A stretch of DNA of 64,000 nt from Myxococcaceae bacterium (lineage in GTDB: Bacteria > Myxococcota > UBA727 > JABDBI01), in NCBI GenBank assembly GCA_016000045.1, contig JAECQY010000009.1, positions 16,823 to 80,822 of the forward strand. The letters are read 5' to 3'. A program made the translations under genes and the position numbers. This document shows, one piece after another, positions 35,923-45,700 of this stretch (the stretch's first letter is position 1; each line of letters begins with the position of its first letter). The notes beneath the pieces are model-generated. The model saw only the letters and a list, made by a program, of their open reading frames with translations. It searched no databases and had not been told where the DNA came from.

Positions 35923-36459
35923 ATGACAGAGAAAGTAGTTCGTGCAGGATTGGAAAGAAAAAAAGGCTGGCTCTATTATCTAGATAAAAATTTAAACGTC
36001 TATCGTGTAAAAATGGTGCGCGGTGGCGAGAAGAAAAAAGAAGGTGATCGTCCTGAGCTTGTTCATAAAACAGACCTGAAACGTGATGAAAATTACCTTT
36101 ATTATGTCGATAAGTCAGGGGATATCTGTCGTGTGGAAGCTAGCCGAGGAGGCACTGCTCGTAAAGGAAAAAAACGCCGAAAAACGGCTGAGCAAAAGAA
36201 AGCTCTGTTGCTCAAAAAAATGGAAATTAAGAAAAAGAAATTAGCAGCCAAGAAGAAAGCTGAAGTCGCAGTGAAGAAAAAAACAGCGATGAAGAAAAAA
36301 GTCACGGAACCGAAAAAAGTCAAAAAAATTGCAACCAAGAAGAACTTGGATGAAAAAAAATTAATTTCAAAAAAATCCTCTCAGAAAACAACCCCCAAAA
36401 AAAGTGTAGGCAAAAAGAAAGCAGCCAAGAAGAAGCTAACCAAGAAGAAAGCTGCTTAA
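35923..36459 (+). CDS. Lysine-rich histone H1-like DNA-binding protein
   Basis: A 178-residue basic protein. The N-terminal 85 residues are two copies of a short motif: LERKKGWLYYLDKNLNVYRV-x-MVRGG and LKRDENYLYYVDKSGDICRV-x-ASRGG. The rest is a low-complexity Lys/Ala tail (KKKLAAKKKAE, KKKAAKKKLTKKKAA) like histone H1 and the chlamydial Hc proteins, which condense DNA. A good ribosome site (AAGGAG) precedes the ATG. A rho-independent terminator follows directly. Nucleoid condensation is the likely role, but the double N-terminal motif suggests an additional function. Confidence 0.8.
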   Translation: MTEKVVRAGLERKKGWLYYLDKNLNVYRVKMVRGGEKKKEGDRPELVHKTDLKRDENYLYYVDKSGDICRVEASRGGTARKGKKRRKTAEQKKALLLKKMEIKKKKLAAKKKAEVAVKKKTAMKKKVTEPKKVKKIATKKNLDEKKLISKKSSQKTTPKKSVGKKKAAKKKLTKKKAA

Positions 36460-36488
36460 TATTTCAAAGAAGTGTCAAGCTGTCTTTT

Positions 36489-36519
36489 AAAGCATGGCAA
36501 ACCATGCTTTTTTTATTTT
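36489..36519 (+). terminator. Rho-independent terminator of the histone-like gene
   Basis: Stem AAAGCATGG / CCATGCTTT with a CAAA loop, followed by a T-rich run. It lies 30 bases after the stop codon and precedes the pilD start at 36530. Confidence 0.85.
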
Positions 36520-36529
36520 CGGAGAGATC

Positions 36530-37345
36530 GTGCACGATTGGATATGGAATTTATGGGCCGGATTGACCGGCGCATGCGTGGGAAGTTTTATCAATGTGGT
36601 GAACTCCAGGCTGTCGAGAGAAAATCCGGTGTCGCTCATGGATCGGTCTTCTTGTTTGCAGTGTCACAGTGTGATCGCTTGGTATGATCTGGTTCCGGTT
36701 CTATCTTGGTTTTTGCTGAAGGGGCGCTGTCGCAACTGTTCTGTAAGAATATCTTTGCGATATCCTTTGAATGAGCTCTTGTTCGGTATTTTAGGGACTA
36801 TCTGCTGGCATTATTCGAATTCTCCGCTTGAAGCGCTTGAGGCTTTTACCGTTTTGGCTCTGTTGATCTCGATTGCTTGGATTGATTTGGATGCTTGGAT
36901 GATCCCGATCTCCTTGCTTACGGGGCTATTTTTAAATGGATTTGGTTATGCTTTATTCGCGGATCCATCTCTGTTTTATGAACGTGTCCTTGTAGCGGGA
37001 GTCATTTTTGGTTTTTTTGCTGTTTTTCTGCTCTTCACTACTTGGATCTTCAGAAAAGTAGGGCGCATTGGGGCCCAAGACCAGGCGATGGGTTGGGGGG
37101 ATCCGATTTTGCTCGCTGCGATTGCCGCAAATCTTCCTTGGCATTGGCTTTCATGGGTGGTTTTGTTGGGAAGCCTTCAAGGGCTGATGAGCTACTGTTT
37201 ATTTCCGATCATACGGTCGTATCGGGGCGCTGATTCGTGGTCCCCGCCCTCAGGTGCATTGCCTTTAGGTGTTTTTTTATCGCTAGCGGCGATTGAAATA
37301 AAGCTCTGGATCCTGATGTTTCCATCGTTGACTTTGAAAAGTTGA
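36530..37345 (+). CDS. pilD: Prepilin peptidase (type IV leader peptidase)
   Basis: A membrane aspartyl protease and N-methyltransferase that processes type IV prepilins. I start at the GTG at 36530 with GGAG six bases before; the upstream ATG at 36494 lies within the terminator hairpin. The N-terminal methylase part has GSFINVVNSRLSR and the zinc motif CLQCH ... CRNC. The peptidase part carries the Asp pair in WIDLDAWMIP (about residue 125) and GWGDPILLAA (about 183; the GxGD signature). Eight or so membrane segments and 272 residues are normal. It implies type IV pili or a type II secretion system in this organism. Confidence 0.9.
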   Translation: MHDWIWNLWAGLTGACVGSFINVVNSRLSRENPVSLMDRSSCLQCHSVIAWYDLVPVLSWFLLKGRCRNCSVRISLRYPLNELLFGILGTICWHYSNSPLEALEAFTVLALLISIAWIDLDAWMIPISLLTGLFLNGFGYALFADPSLFYERVLVAGVIFGFFAVFLLFTTWIFRKVGRIGAQDQAMGWGDPILLAAIAANLPWHWLSWVVLLGSLQGLMSYCLFPIIRSYRGADSWSPPSGALPLGVFLSLAAIEIKLWILMFPSLTLKS

Positions 37346-37418
37346 AGGCGGTTTGTGAGCGGGCACGTTCTTGAGGAGCTCTTGAAAGTCCTTCAAAATC
37401 GGGTTAGTCGCTAGGCAC

Positions 37419-37976
37419 ATGTATACCACCTCCGACTTTCGCCGCGGATTGCGGATTCTTTTTCAAGGAATTCCCTACGAAATTGTTGAGTTCGAACATC
37501 ACAAACCCGGTAAAGGTGCGGCCATTGTTCGTACGAGGCTCAAGAATCTGATTAGCGGTTTAACCATGGATCCGACTTTTCGATCCGGTGATAAGGTGGA
37601 TATTCCAGACCTGAACGAACGCGAAGTCCAATTTTTGTACTCTGCTGACGAAATCTATCACTTCATGGATCCGAGTTCCTACGATCAATTTGAAGTCGTC
37701 AAGAAAGTGCTTGGAGATGCGGTCAATTTTCTGATCGACGGGATGATTTGCTCGCTTTTGTTCTACGAAGGCAAACCGATTAACATCTCAATTCCCAACA
37801 GCGTTGTTTTGGAAGTAGTCGAGTGTGCGCCTGCTGTTCGAGGAGATACGGTGAGCGGTGCGACAAAGCCTGCTAAGCTTCAGACCGGTTTTAGTTGCCA
37901 GGTTCCTTTGTTTGTGAATGAGGGTAATCATATCAAGGTAGATACCCGCTCGGGAGAATACCTGGAACGTGCCTAG
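37419..37976 (+). CDS. efp: Translation elongation factor P
   Basis: A 185-residue ribosomal factor that relieves stalling at polyproline stretches. It has the three-domain EF-P layout: a KOW-like N-terminal domain with EFEHHKPGKGAAIVRTRLKN (modifiable Lys32 in PGKG), the middle OB domain, and a C-terminal OB domain ending QTGFSCQVPLFVNEGNHIKV and DTRSGEYLERA, the signature end. It sits 73 bases after pilD and may be transcribed with it. Confidence 0.96.
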   Translation: MYTTSDFRRGLRILFQGIPYEIVEFEHHKPGKGAAIVRTRLKNLISGLTMDPTFRSGDKVDIPDLNEREVQFLYSADEIYHFMDPSSYDQFEVVKKVLGDAVNFLIDGMICSLLFYEGKPINISIPNSVVLEVVECAPAVRGDTVSGATKPAKLQTGFSCQVPLFVNEGNHIKVDTRSGEYLERA

Positions 37977-38032
37977 ACCGTTTTCCCCATCGTACTTTTC
38001 TCTTTCGAGTTCCCAAACTTTTGGAATCTTCT

Positions 38033-39082
38033 ATGTTCAGTCACATGCAATTTGAATATCAAGCATACAGTCGAGCAAAATCAAAGCATTCTTCAGACTT
38101 GATTCCAGATATTCGCTTGCTCTGGAAAGCTTTAAACACAGAGCGAGCAGATTCACTGGCTGGCTACTTTCGAAAACCGGCTTTAAGACGGGCTTATTTA
38201 GGCTACTACTTGCCCCTATACGTTTCGAAAATTGCTTCATTGCTGGAGAGCCTTCCAATCTCTTGGGAAAAGCCCTCCATCTTAGATCTGGGAGCAGGGC
38301 CTTTATCGGCAACTTGGGCGGCTCAAAGAGTTTATGGCCAGTTGGGCGAGTGTATGGCAGTGGATCGAGAGATTGGCGCTATGCGTTCAGGTTTTGAGTT
38401 TGTTGAAGAATTGACAGGGCAACGAACGCCCGTGCGTTTGGTTCAAGCAAACCTCAAGGGTCCTACTTATTTTTGGAAACCTTCTTTTAAGCCTGATCTG
38501 GTTATCATGGCACACGTTCTCAATGAGTTTGGCTCGGGCGCTCGTCATTTGGAGGCGAAGCTTTCTTTGATCGAGTCTGCCATGGCTTTGTTGGGATCTC
38601 AGGGTGTTTTGTTGATTGTCGAGCCGGCTGCTCGTGTGATGGCGCGAGATCTGATGGCGCTACGCGATCAAATTATGGCCCAAGGAGAATATCGTATTCT
38701 GGCTCCTTGTCCGCAGATAGACCGTTGTCCTTTGTTGGTAAATCGAGAAAATTGGTGCCATCGAGAGCTCAAAGTGGAGCGTTCTGCGGAATTGAAAAAA
38801 GTGGATCAAACGATTGGGTTTGATCGCGAGTTTCTTAAATGCAGTTACTTGGTTTTAGCGCGTCGAGACTATGAGCAAAAAGCCTCTCATGAGCGAGTGG
38901 TGAGCGGGCTTATGACCGCAAAAGGAATCCATCGACGCTATGTTTGCACACCCGAGGGTTTATTGACAGCTGCTGAACGAGTAGAACCCGGGCATGCGAT
39001 ATTAAGAGATTTGATGCGCGGCGATGCAGTTCAAATGCAAAAATGGTCTAAAAATCTTGTAAAAATATCCAAAGAATCTTAG
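38033..39082 (+). CDS. Rsm22-type SAM-dependent methyltransferase
   Basis: A 349-residue protein starting at the ATG at 38033 (a TTG 12 bases earlier is in frame). It has the Rossmann motif I region SILDLGAGPLSATWAA (about residue 82), motif IV-like LVIMAHVLNEFG, and LLIVEPAARV. The Cys-containing segment PCPQIDRCPLLVNRENWCHR is the metal/FeS-binding signature of Rsm22, a family first linked to mitochondrial small-ribosomal-subunit assembly and widespread in bacteria. It is 13 bases before sctU but unlikely to belong to secretion. Confidence 0.8.
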   Translation: MFSHMQFEYQAYSRAKSKHSSDLIPDIRLLWKALNTERADSLAGYFRKPALRRAYLGYYLPLYVSKIASLLESLPISWEKPSILDLGAGPLSATWAAQRVYGQLGECMAVDREIGAMRSGFEFVEELTGQRTPVRLVQANLKGPTYFWKPSFKPDLVIMAHVLNEFGSGARHLEAKLSLIESAMALLGSQGVLLIVEPAARVMARDLMALRDQIMAQGEYRILAPCPQIDRCPLLVNRENWCHRELKVERSAELKKVDQTIGFDREFLKCSYLVLARRDYEQKASHERVVSGLMTAKGIHRRYVCTPEGLLTAAERVEPGHAILRDLMRGDAVQMQKWSKNLVKISKES

Positions 39083-39095
39083 CGTCCTCGAAAGG

Positions 39096-40154
39096 ATGAC
39101 GGAAGAAAGCGGCGAAAAAACAGAAGAGGCGACTCCTGAAAAGCTTCGCAAGGCTCGAGAGAAAGGCCAGGTTTCCAAGAGTCAGGACATGACTTCTGCC
39201 ATTGTTTTTGCAGGTTCTTTAATCACCTTAGCCATAGCAATACATTGGATGGGGAAAACGCTGATGGCGTTGATCGCTTTGTCCATTCAGCAAATTTCAA
39301 GTTCGAATCTCCAGAATTCCACCCAGGAAGTTCTAAAAGAAGGAGGGTGGATTTGGCTGCTCGTTTCTTTGCCACTGGTTGCGACGGCTTTCTTTTGGGG
39401 CCTGGTTGGGAATTATATTCAGGTTGGGTTCTTGCTGACCTTCGAGGCGCTGAAGCCGAAGCTGGAAAAAATCAACCCCATTTCGGGCTTCAAGCAGCTG
39501 TTCAACGCTAAGCGCTTCGTTGAACTATTGAAGCAAATGGCGAAATTCACGATGGTATCGCTCTTGGTGTATGGTGCTTTCAAAAGTGCGGTACCCAACT
39601 TGGTGCATTTACAACGCCTGGAGCTTGACGCGGCTCTTCAAATTGTTGGGTTGGTTTTAAAAGATATTTTCATCAAAGCAGCCATTTTGTTCTTGATCAT
39701 TGCGGTGGCAGATTTCTTTTGGCAGCGGCATAGCTTTATGAAAACCATGCGCATGACCAAAAACGAGATGAAGCAAGAATACAAGGAAGCGGAAGGAGAT
39801 CCTTTGTTGAAGTCTGAGCGTAAGCATTTGGCGCAAGAGTTGATCATGCATAGCAGTCAACAAGCTGTCAAAAAAGCCGATGCCGTGATTACCAATCCAA
39901 CGCATCTTGCAGTTGCTATTCGATACGAGGCCAAAGAGCATGCCGCCCCGATTGTTTTAGCCAAAGGTATGGGTAAAAACGCGGAGAGGATTCGTCAAAT
40001 CGCAGAGCAATACAAGGTGCCGATTCTGCAGAATATTCCGTTAGCGCATGCGTTGAATCGGTTGGAGCTTGAAGAAGAAATTCCAGAGGAGCTATACGAT
40101 GCGGTGGCAGAAGTGTTAAACTGGGTCTATCAAATGAGGAAGCAACATGTTTGA
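39096..40154 (+). CDS. sctU: Type III secretion export apparatus switch protein SctU (FlhB/YscU family)
   Basis: A 352-residue inner-membrane protein. The N-terminus EKTEEATPEKLRKAREKGQV is characteristic. Four transmembrane helices span about residues 30-215, and the cytoplasmic C-terminal domain contains the autocleavage site NPTHLAVAIRYEA (about residue 268) and ends with VPILQNIPLAHALNRLELEE. The length and C-terminal part are closer to the injectisome SctU proteins than to flagellar FlhB, and no other flagellar gene is seen nearby; the following two genes resemble type III secretion partners. A flagellar FlhB remains possible. Confidence 0.82.
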   Translation: MTEESGEKTEEATPEKLRKAREKGQVSKSQDMTSAIVFAGSLITLAIAIHWMGKTLMALIALSIQQISSSNLQNSTQEVLKEGGWIWLLVSLPLVATAFFWGLVGNYIQVGFLLTFEALKPKLEKINPISGFKQLFNAKRFVELLKQMAKFTMVSLLVYGAFKSAVPNLVHLQRLELDAALQIVGLVLKDIFIKAAILFLIIAVADFFWQRHSFMKTMRMTKNEMKQEYKEAEGDPLLKSERKHLAQELIMHSSQQAVKKADAVITNPTHLAVAIRYEAKEHAAPIVLAKGMGKNAERIRQIAEQYKVPILQNIPLAHALNRLELEEEIPEELYDAVAEVLNWVYQMRKQHV

Positions 40155-40506
40155 CCGAATCGGATTCTCTACTCGTCCAGACCCTTCTCTATCGGAGTTG
40201 GTGCACCTCTCCCAAACCGCTATTCAGGGGGCTTTGCCTCCTGCATTGGCCCCTTTGGCGGAGCCATCGCAAAGCCAAATTATTGGAGCGAACCAATCTC
40301 ATGGGGAAGGTTTGCGCTTGGAGATCCCTGGCAAAGTGCGAGCCGTGTATCAACAGATTCAGGACATTCGTTCAGCGATGACTCGTTTGGAGCGGCAAAC
40401 CAATCATCGCTTTGCCTCCATCGAACAAGCTGCCAGCCCTATCTTAAAAGCTTACCATCGAAGTCTGACTCAGTTGTCTCAAGGGCTTTTCAGTGGAAAA
40501 GCCTGA
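40147..40506 (+). CDS. Small protein of the type III secretion group, unknown
   Basis: A 119-residue protein that overlaps the sctU end by 8 bases and the next gene by 14, so the three are tightly coupled. The N-terminal half is Pro/Ser-rich and disordered-looking; the C-terminal half (LEIPGKVRAVYQQIQDIRSA ... LKAYHRSLTQLSQGLF) is helical. The size and position would fit an inner-rod, needle-related or early-substrate protein of the injectisome, but I recognise no motif. Confidence 0.55.
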   Translation: MFDRIGFSTRPDPSLSELVHLSQTAIQGALPPALAPLAEPSQSQIIGANQSHGEGLRLEIPGKVRAVYQQIQDIRSAMTRLERQTNHRFASIEQAASPILKAYHRSLTQLSQGLFSGKA

Positions 40507-40912
40507 AACACTGAAAGAGATCAAAGGTTATACCGATGAAGAATTGGGAGCCATTTCTCAAATTGCTTACTTTATGATGATGCAAGGTAAATATCGAGAA
40601 GCGCGAATTTTGTTCGAAGCTTTGGTGGCGATCGAGCCCTCTAACGAGTATAATTATCGCGCTTTGGGGGTTCTTGCTCAACACGAAGGAGACTCGAACC
40701 GTGCACTCGAGCAATTCGGATACGCCATTCAACTTGCTTCCGAGCAGCCACAAGCGTATGTAAATCGTGCCGAAATCCATCTCTCAGAAGGAAATCAAGA
40801 GGGGGCTGAACAAGACTTGCAGGCTGCTTTGATGTGCATGGGGCGTCAAGATCGAGCGCTTTCACGAAAAGCTTGGGCATTGTATCGGAATATTAAATTC
40901 GAGGAAGTTTGA
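40493..40912 (+). CDS. TPR protein, SycD/LcrH-like type III secretion chaperone
   Basis: A 139-residue cytoplasmic protein starting with GTG. It has three tandem TPR units: ISQIAYFMMMQGKYREARIL, YNYRALGVLAQHEGDSNRAL and PQAYVNRAEIHLSEGNQEGA, the fold and size of class II chaperones (SycD/LcrH/IpgC). Coupling with sctU and the small middle gene supports a secretion role. SycD-like chaperones normally bind translocator proteins; no translocator gene is visible in this window. Confidence 0.65.
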   Translation: MEKPETLKEIKGYTDEELGAISQIAYFMMMQGKYREARILFEALVAIEPSNEYNYRALGVLAQHEGDSNRALEQFGYAIQLASEQPQAYVNRAEIHLSEGNQEGAEQDLQAALMCMGRQDRALSRKAWALYRNIKFEEV

Positions 40913-40952
40913 ACTCTATTTGGAGGGCCCTTGCGATCTTGCAATCGAGCTC

Positions 40953-40981
40953 TTGCAAATCCAAATCAAATCGTGTATGAT
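40953..40981 (+). promoter_or_regulatory. Sigma70-type promoter for the ATP/ADP translocase
   Basis: TTGCAA, a 17-base spacer and TATGAT (-10 differing by one base from consensus), with about 36 bases to the ATG at 41018. It lies just after the TPR gene, so the translocase can be transcribed independently. Confidence 0.7.
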
Positions 40982-41017
40982 GCTGGCCGTTTCTTTACAA
41001 AGTTTTTAGGAGTGATA

Positions 41018-42493
41018 ATGTTGAAGTCGTTGAAGCAATTTTTATGGCCCATCCAATCGGGAGAACACAAAAAGTTCATGCCCATGATGTTGATGATCGC
41101 ATTCATCATCTTTAACTATACGATTTTACGTAATATTAAAGATGCTTTGATCGTCACCGAAGCAGGCTCTGAGACCATAACTTTCTTGAAGTTTTGGGTA
41201 GTCGTTCCTTCGGCATTTATATTCTTTTTTGTGTATGCAAAATTGAGTACCATTCTTTCAAAAAAAGCTTTGTTTTACACGATTGTAACTCCATTTTTGA
41301 TTTTTTTCGCTTTGTTCGCCACCGTGCTTTATCCAAGTCGCCATTGGTTGCATCCGGTTGAAAGCGCGGAGTGGTTCGCAAGTGTATTGCCGGCTGGCCT
41401 TCAAGGATTGGCTGCTATCTACAAGTACTGGACCTATTCCTTGTTCTACACTTTGGCTGAACTCTGGGGAAGCGCGGTTCTGTCCTTTTTGTTTTGGAAT
41501 TTCGCCAACGATGTGACGAAAGTATCGGAAGCAAAACGATTTTACGCGCATTTTTATCTGTTGGGTAACGTTGCAAATGTCTTAGCCGGCTACTTAACCA
41601 AGTATTTTTCAGAACTCGGAAAAACCGCTGCTTCGAACGTCGATGCTTGGCAAGTTTCGCTCAACTACTTGATGAGCACGGTTGTCGGCGCGGGCGTCAT
41701 TATTTTGCTGACCTATACTTACTTGAACTATTTTGTGTTGAGTGATCCGGCTCAAGTACGTGCTGAAAGCGATGGGGCTCCAAAGAAAAAATCAAAACCT
41801 AAAATGAGCATGGGGGAGAGCTTCAAGTTCCTGCTTCATTCTAAGTACTTGGGATTGATTGCTGTTCTCGTCATGGCTTATGGGGTTTCGATCAACTTGG
41901 TCGAAGTAGCTTGGAAGAACCAAATGAAGCTGCAGTTTGCAGATAAAAATGACTACAATGCATTCATGGGTTCCATGACCATGACGACTGGATTGGCAAC
42001 CGTTTTGGTGATCTTGTTCGGAAGCTCAATTATTCGTCGATTTGGTTGGAAACGAGGCGCTTTAGCCACTCCTTGGATTTTGGGGATTACTGGCTTGTTC
42101 TTCTTTGCTTGTATGATCTTCCCTGAATTTTTCTCTCCTTTGGCGATGGCTTTGGGAGTCACGCCGCTGATGTTAGGCGTGTGGTTTGGTTTTGCTCAAA
42201 ATGTACTCAGCAAAAGCACCAAATATGCCTTGTTCGATCCCACTAAGGAAATGGCTTATATTCCGCTGGATGATGAATCGAAATCAAAGGGTAAAGCCGC
42301 GGTGGATGTCGTTGGCGCTCGTCTTGGAAAATCCGGAGGATCGCTCTTACAACAGATTATGTTCGCGGTGATTGGGCCGATTACGGTCATTGCACCTTAT
42401 TCCGCTGCGATTATGTGCGGGATTATTGTTGTGTGGCTGGTGGCTGTTTATGCGCTCAATAAGCGCTTCACAGCTCTAAGCGGCGAAAAGTAA
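41018..42493 (+). CDS. ATP/ADP translocase (NTT/Tlc family)
   Basis: A nucleotide transporter of 491 residues with about eleven or twelve membrane helices. The start is the ATG at 41018 with AGGAG before it. The family start KKFMPMMLMIAFIIFNYTIL with RNIKDALIVTEAGSE and later KAAVDVVGARLGKSGGSLLQ, and the L..S.KYALFDPTKEMAYIPL motif, match the NTT/Tlc group of Rickettsia, Chlamydia and plastids, which exchange bacterial ADP for host ATP or import nucleotides. The family is confined almost entirely to obligate intracellular bacteria and plastids, so it is the strongest lifestyle marker in this window. Confidence 0.93.
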   Translation: MLKSLKQFLWPIQSGEHKKFMPMMLMIAFIIFNYTILRNIKDALIVTEAGSETITFLKFWVVVPSAFIFFFVYAKLSTILSKKALFYTIVTPFLIFFALFATVLYPSRHWLHPVESAEWFASVLPAGLQGLAAIYKYWTYSLFYTLAELWGSAVLSFLFWNFANDVTKVSEAKRFYAHFYLLGNVANVLAGYLTKYFSELGKTAASNVDAWQVSLNYLMSTVVGAGVIILLTYTYLNYFVLSDPAQVRAESDGAPKKKSKPKMSMGESFKFLLHSKYLGLIAVLVMAYGVSINLVEVAWKNQMKLQFADKNDYNAFMGSMTMTTGLATVLVILFGSSIIRRFGWKRGALATPWILGITGLFFFACMIFPEFFSPLAMALGVTPLMLGVWFGFAQNVLSKSTKYALFDPTKEMAYIPLDDESKSKGKAAVDVVGARLGKSGGSLLQQIMFAVIGPITVIAPYSAAIMCGIIVVWLVAVYALNKRFTALSGEK

Positions 42494-42517
42494 GAGCTCG
42501 CTCTTCCATGTTTCGAG

Positions 42518-42549
42518 AAGCATCCTATTTTAGGATGCTTTTTTTATTT
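42518..42549 (+). terminator. Rho-independent terminator after the translocase gene
   Basis: Stem AAGCATCCTA / TAGGATGCTT with a TTT loop and a T-rich run (TTTTTATTT). It lies about 25 bases after the stop codon. Confidence 0.88.
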
Positions 42550-42723
42550 CGATTGATGAGCGCTCTAGTGGAGAATTCAAAATTTTACGAAAAAAATTTG
42601 CAAAGCTCGCTTAATTGAATCCCGAATCCCAGAAACTTTATAGACCAAAAGTTGCTCACCAAAATAACATGGCCAGGTCTTAGAGTGGGGACAAGAACCA
42701 AATCAACATATTTGAGGTTAGGT

Positions 42724-42766
42724 CCCGCGTTTTTTAAGCCAGACTCCTGAACAACGCGGGCTTTTT
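42724..42766 (+). terminator. Hairpin with T run, possible second terminator
   Basis: CCCGCGTT and AACGCGGG are separated by 21 bases, with CTTTTT after the second arm on the plus strand. It lies between the convergent translocase and surface-protein genes. The long loop makes it less certain. Confidence 0.4.
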
Positions 42767-42793
42767 AGCAAAGCTCAGTTGTCATGATCCGGT

Positions 42794-45700
42794 TCATGGT
42801 GTTTGCCTGCAGCAGCGGACGTAGTATTTAATACTTACACTATCGTGGTACAGGCTTCCGCTGACCGGGTTCATGAGCCAGGCGTCTGAGGAACCGCTAG
42901 ACCAGGGCGTATTGGTCCAAAAAAGATTCGCTGGCTCTCTCGCGAAAATGGTCAAATTCATCATCAGTGTGTTGTAAGTTCCGCTATAATCAATCAAGGA
43001 TTGTAGCTCGCGAATTTTCGGCAACCGCCAGCTGTGACCATTTAAACCTAAACCGTTACAATAGCTAGTCGAATCAGACCAAGTCCAATTTCCTGTCTGA
43101 GGAGCATATTGTTGCCAAATCAATCCAGTTACAAAATCAGTTACCTCGCCTGAAACATTCATATAACGATTGGTCGATGGAGCCGGATAGCAAGTGATTA
43201 CACAACGGACATAATTAGCGGTGCTGTTCATATCTACCCAAGTTTGTTGACCTCCGAGTTGAACATCCCAGGTATAGCCTAAGCGACCTATCTCCGGGCT
43301 AGAGGACCAGAAGCTGTTCCCAGTCGTATTCGGAAAAACCGTTGTATTCACAAACGGAGTCAACAGTGTGTAGTCATAGATCGTGTTTAACTCGACAATA
43401 TTGGGTAAACGCCATTGGCTTAAGCCCCCGGTTGTTTGGCTAGCACAATAGGCTTGGGCTTCGCTGAAATTCATGGTTGCTGTACCTGGATATTGTTGCC
43501 ACAGGATATTGGTTAGAGTGTCATAGGTTATGTTGTTTGAAATGACGTATCGATTTGTTTGATTCGTTGCATCACCATAAACGTCGGTGTTTGCGTTCCA
43601 AGCGGCAAGAAGACCATTGGTTGGGGGTATGGTTACGTTGGTGGCGCATGTTGAAAACAAAGCTGGAAGAGCAGAGCGAAAATCCCTGCAACAGCGAACA
43701 TAGCTGTTACTAGCTATAAGGTGATCGCTTACTAACGCACCATTATTCGCAACAACAATCCAAGCGTAAGACGAACCGCCGAATCGAAGAGTAGAGGTCC
43801 AATCATAACTCTCTGGCTCACTCGCAAAGACAGTTAAATTCATCATAAGGCTGTTAAAGGCCGCGCTGTAGTCGATTAGAGTTTGAAGCTCTCGAACTGT
43901 TGGTAATCTCCAGGTGTGTCTGTTCAAAGTTAGGCCCAAACAATAATTAGCTGCATTGGTCCAGTTAGTTATAGTTGATGTATATTGCTGCCAAGTTAGT
44001 CCTGTAACAAGATCTTCTACTTCTCCCAAAGCGCTTACATAGCGTCCACTGGGTGAGATCGGATAGCAAGCGATCACACAACGTGCATAGCCTAAGGTAC
44101 CTCTGGTATTGACCCAAGTTTCTTGATTTCCCAGCTGCAAATCCCAAGTATAACCCCCTCCATTGCCAATCTGTTGGCTCGATGACCAAAAGTTATTCGC
44201 AGTAGTACTCGGAAACACTGTTGTGTTCACATAGGGACTGGACAATGTATAGTCGTACATCGTATTCAACTCCACAATGTTTGGCATCCGCCAACCGGTA
44301 AGTCCTCCCGTGGTTTGGCTTGCACAATAGCTTTGAGTATCCGTGAAATTCATGGTTGTTGTACTTGGGTATTGTTGCCATAGGATGTTGGTTAGAGTGT
44401 CATAGGTTATGTTGTTTGAAATGACATATCGATTCGCTTGATTGGTCGCATCGCCATAAACGCCGGTGCTTGCGTTCCAAGCAGCGAGAAGGCTATTGGT
44501 GGGTGGGGTATTTGCATTTGCGGCACAGGTTAAGAAAGCAGAGGGTAGGGTGCGGACACAGCGAACATAATGATCGGATGTTAGGTCATTACCGTCACGT
44601 CCTTGCCCGAAACCCATCACCCATTGATATGCGCTTCTTCCGCTCAATAGAGTCGAAGACCAAAAGAAATCAGCCGGTTCTCCTGAAAAGACCTGCGAGT
44701 TCATCATCAACTCTCCATAAGGAACACTATAGTTCACCAAGGTAGCCAACTCTTTCAACGTTGGTAGGCGCCAGGTGTGGGCGTTGAGATCCAGTTGAGA
44801 GCAGTGTTGGAAAGCAGTGGTTCGATTCATCGCACCGCCTGTTGCAGTTTGTTGCCATGTCAGGCCTGTAGTAACGTCGGTAACTTCTCCGGAGGAAGCA
44901 ACATATCGCTTAGAAACAGGCAACGGATAGCAAGAACGCACACAACGGACATAAGCGGATAAATCTGAGCCGCATACGCCGAACTCAGAGTTGGACAAAA
45001 ATCCCGAAAAGCAAGCATCTTGTCCAAAACTCATCCACCAGGGGTTATTATTCAGAGAACCCACCAAAGAAGTTTCAGAAAAGAAATCATTGAGCGGAGT
45101 ATTCGAGAAAACTGAATTAATGCCCGGAGTTGAACCTTGGTAGTTCACGGTATAATCGACCAACTGCATTAACTCGGCATTGTTCGGCAATCTCCAGTTT
45201 CGGTATCCCCCTGTCCTTTGTGCTTTGCAATGGTCTTGTGCATCGGCAAAGCTCATGTTTGTGGGGCTTGCTGCTAACTGCCACTGCGTGTTTGTTAGGG
45301 TGTCTGTGACAATTTCATCAGATACATTGTAACGTCCAGTTTGATTAGTTGAATCGGCATACGCACCCGTACTGGCTGGCCAAGCTGCTAGGACTCCGTT
45401 GGCTGGGGGAACATCGCAGGTACGAACGCAGCGGGTGTAGTGTGAAAAGGTGTTGGCGTGATTTCCAATAGCACCCACGTCAAACCCTACATACCAACTG
45501 ATAGCAGCGTTGTTATAGAAAGGCGTGGCAGACCAAAACAAACTTGGTGGCGTTTCCAAGAAAGCAGTTGTATTGATTGTCGCATTAGAAGAGCCGACGT
45601 TAACATCAATCAGTGTTGACAGCTCTTTAACTATAGGTAAGCGCCAAACTTGATTGCCAAGCGATAAGGTATCACAGTAACTTCGAGCAGTTGTCAAATT

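Noticed and set aside
36102..36338. Minus-strand frame rich in Phe opposite the Lys-rich tail
   Set aside because: Complement of AAA/AAG codons gives TTT/CTT; a compositional shadow.
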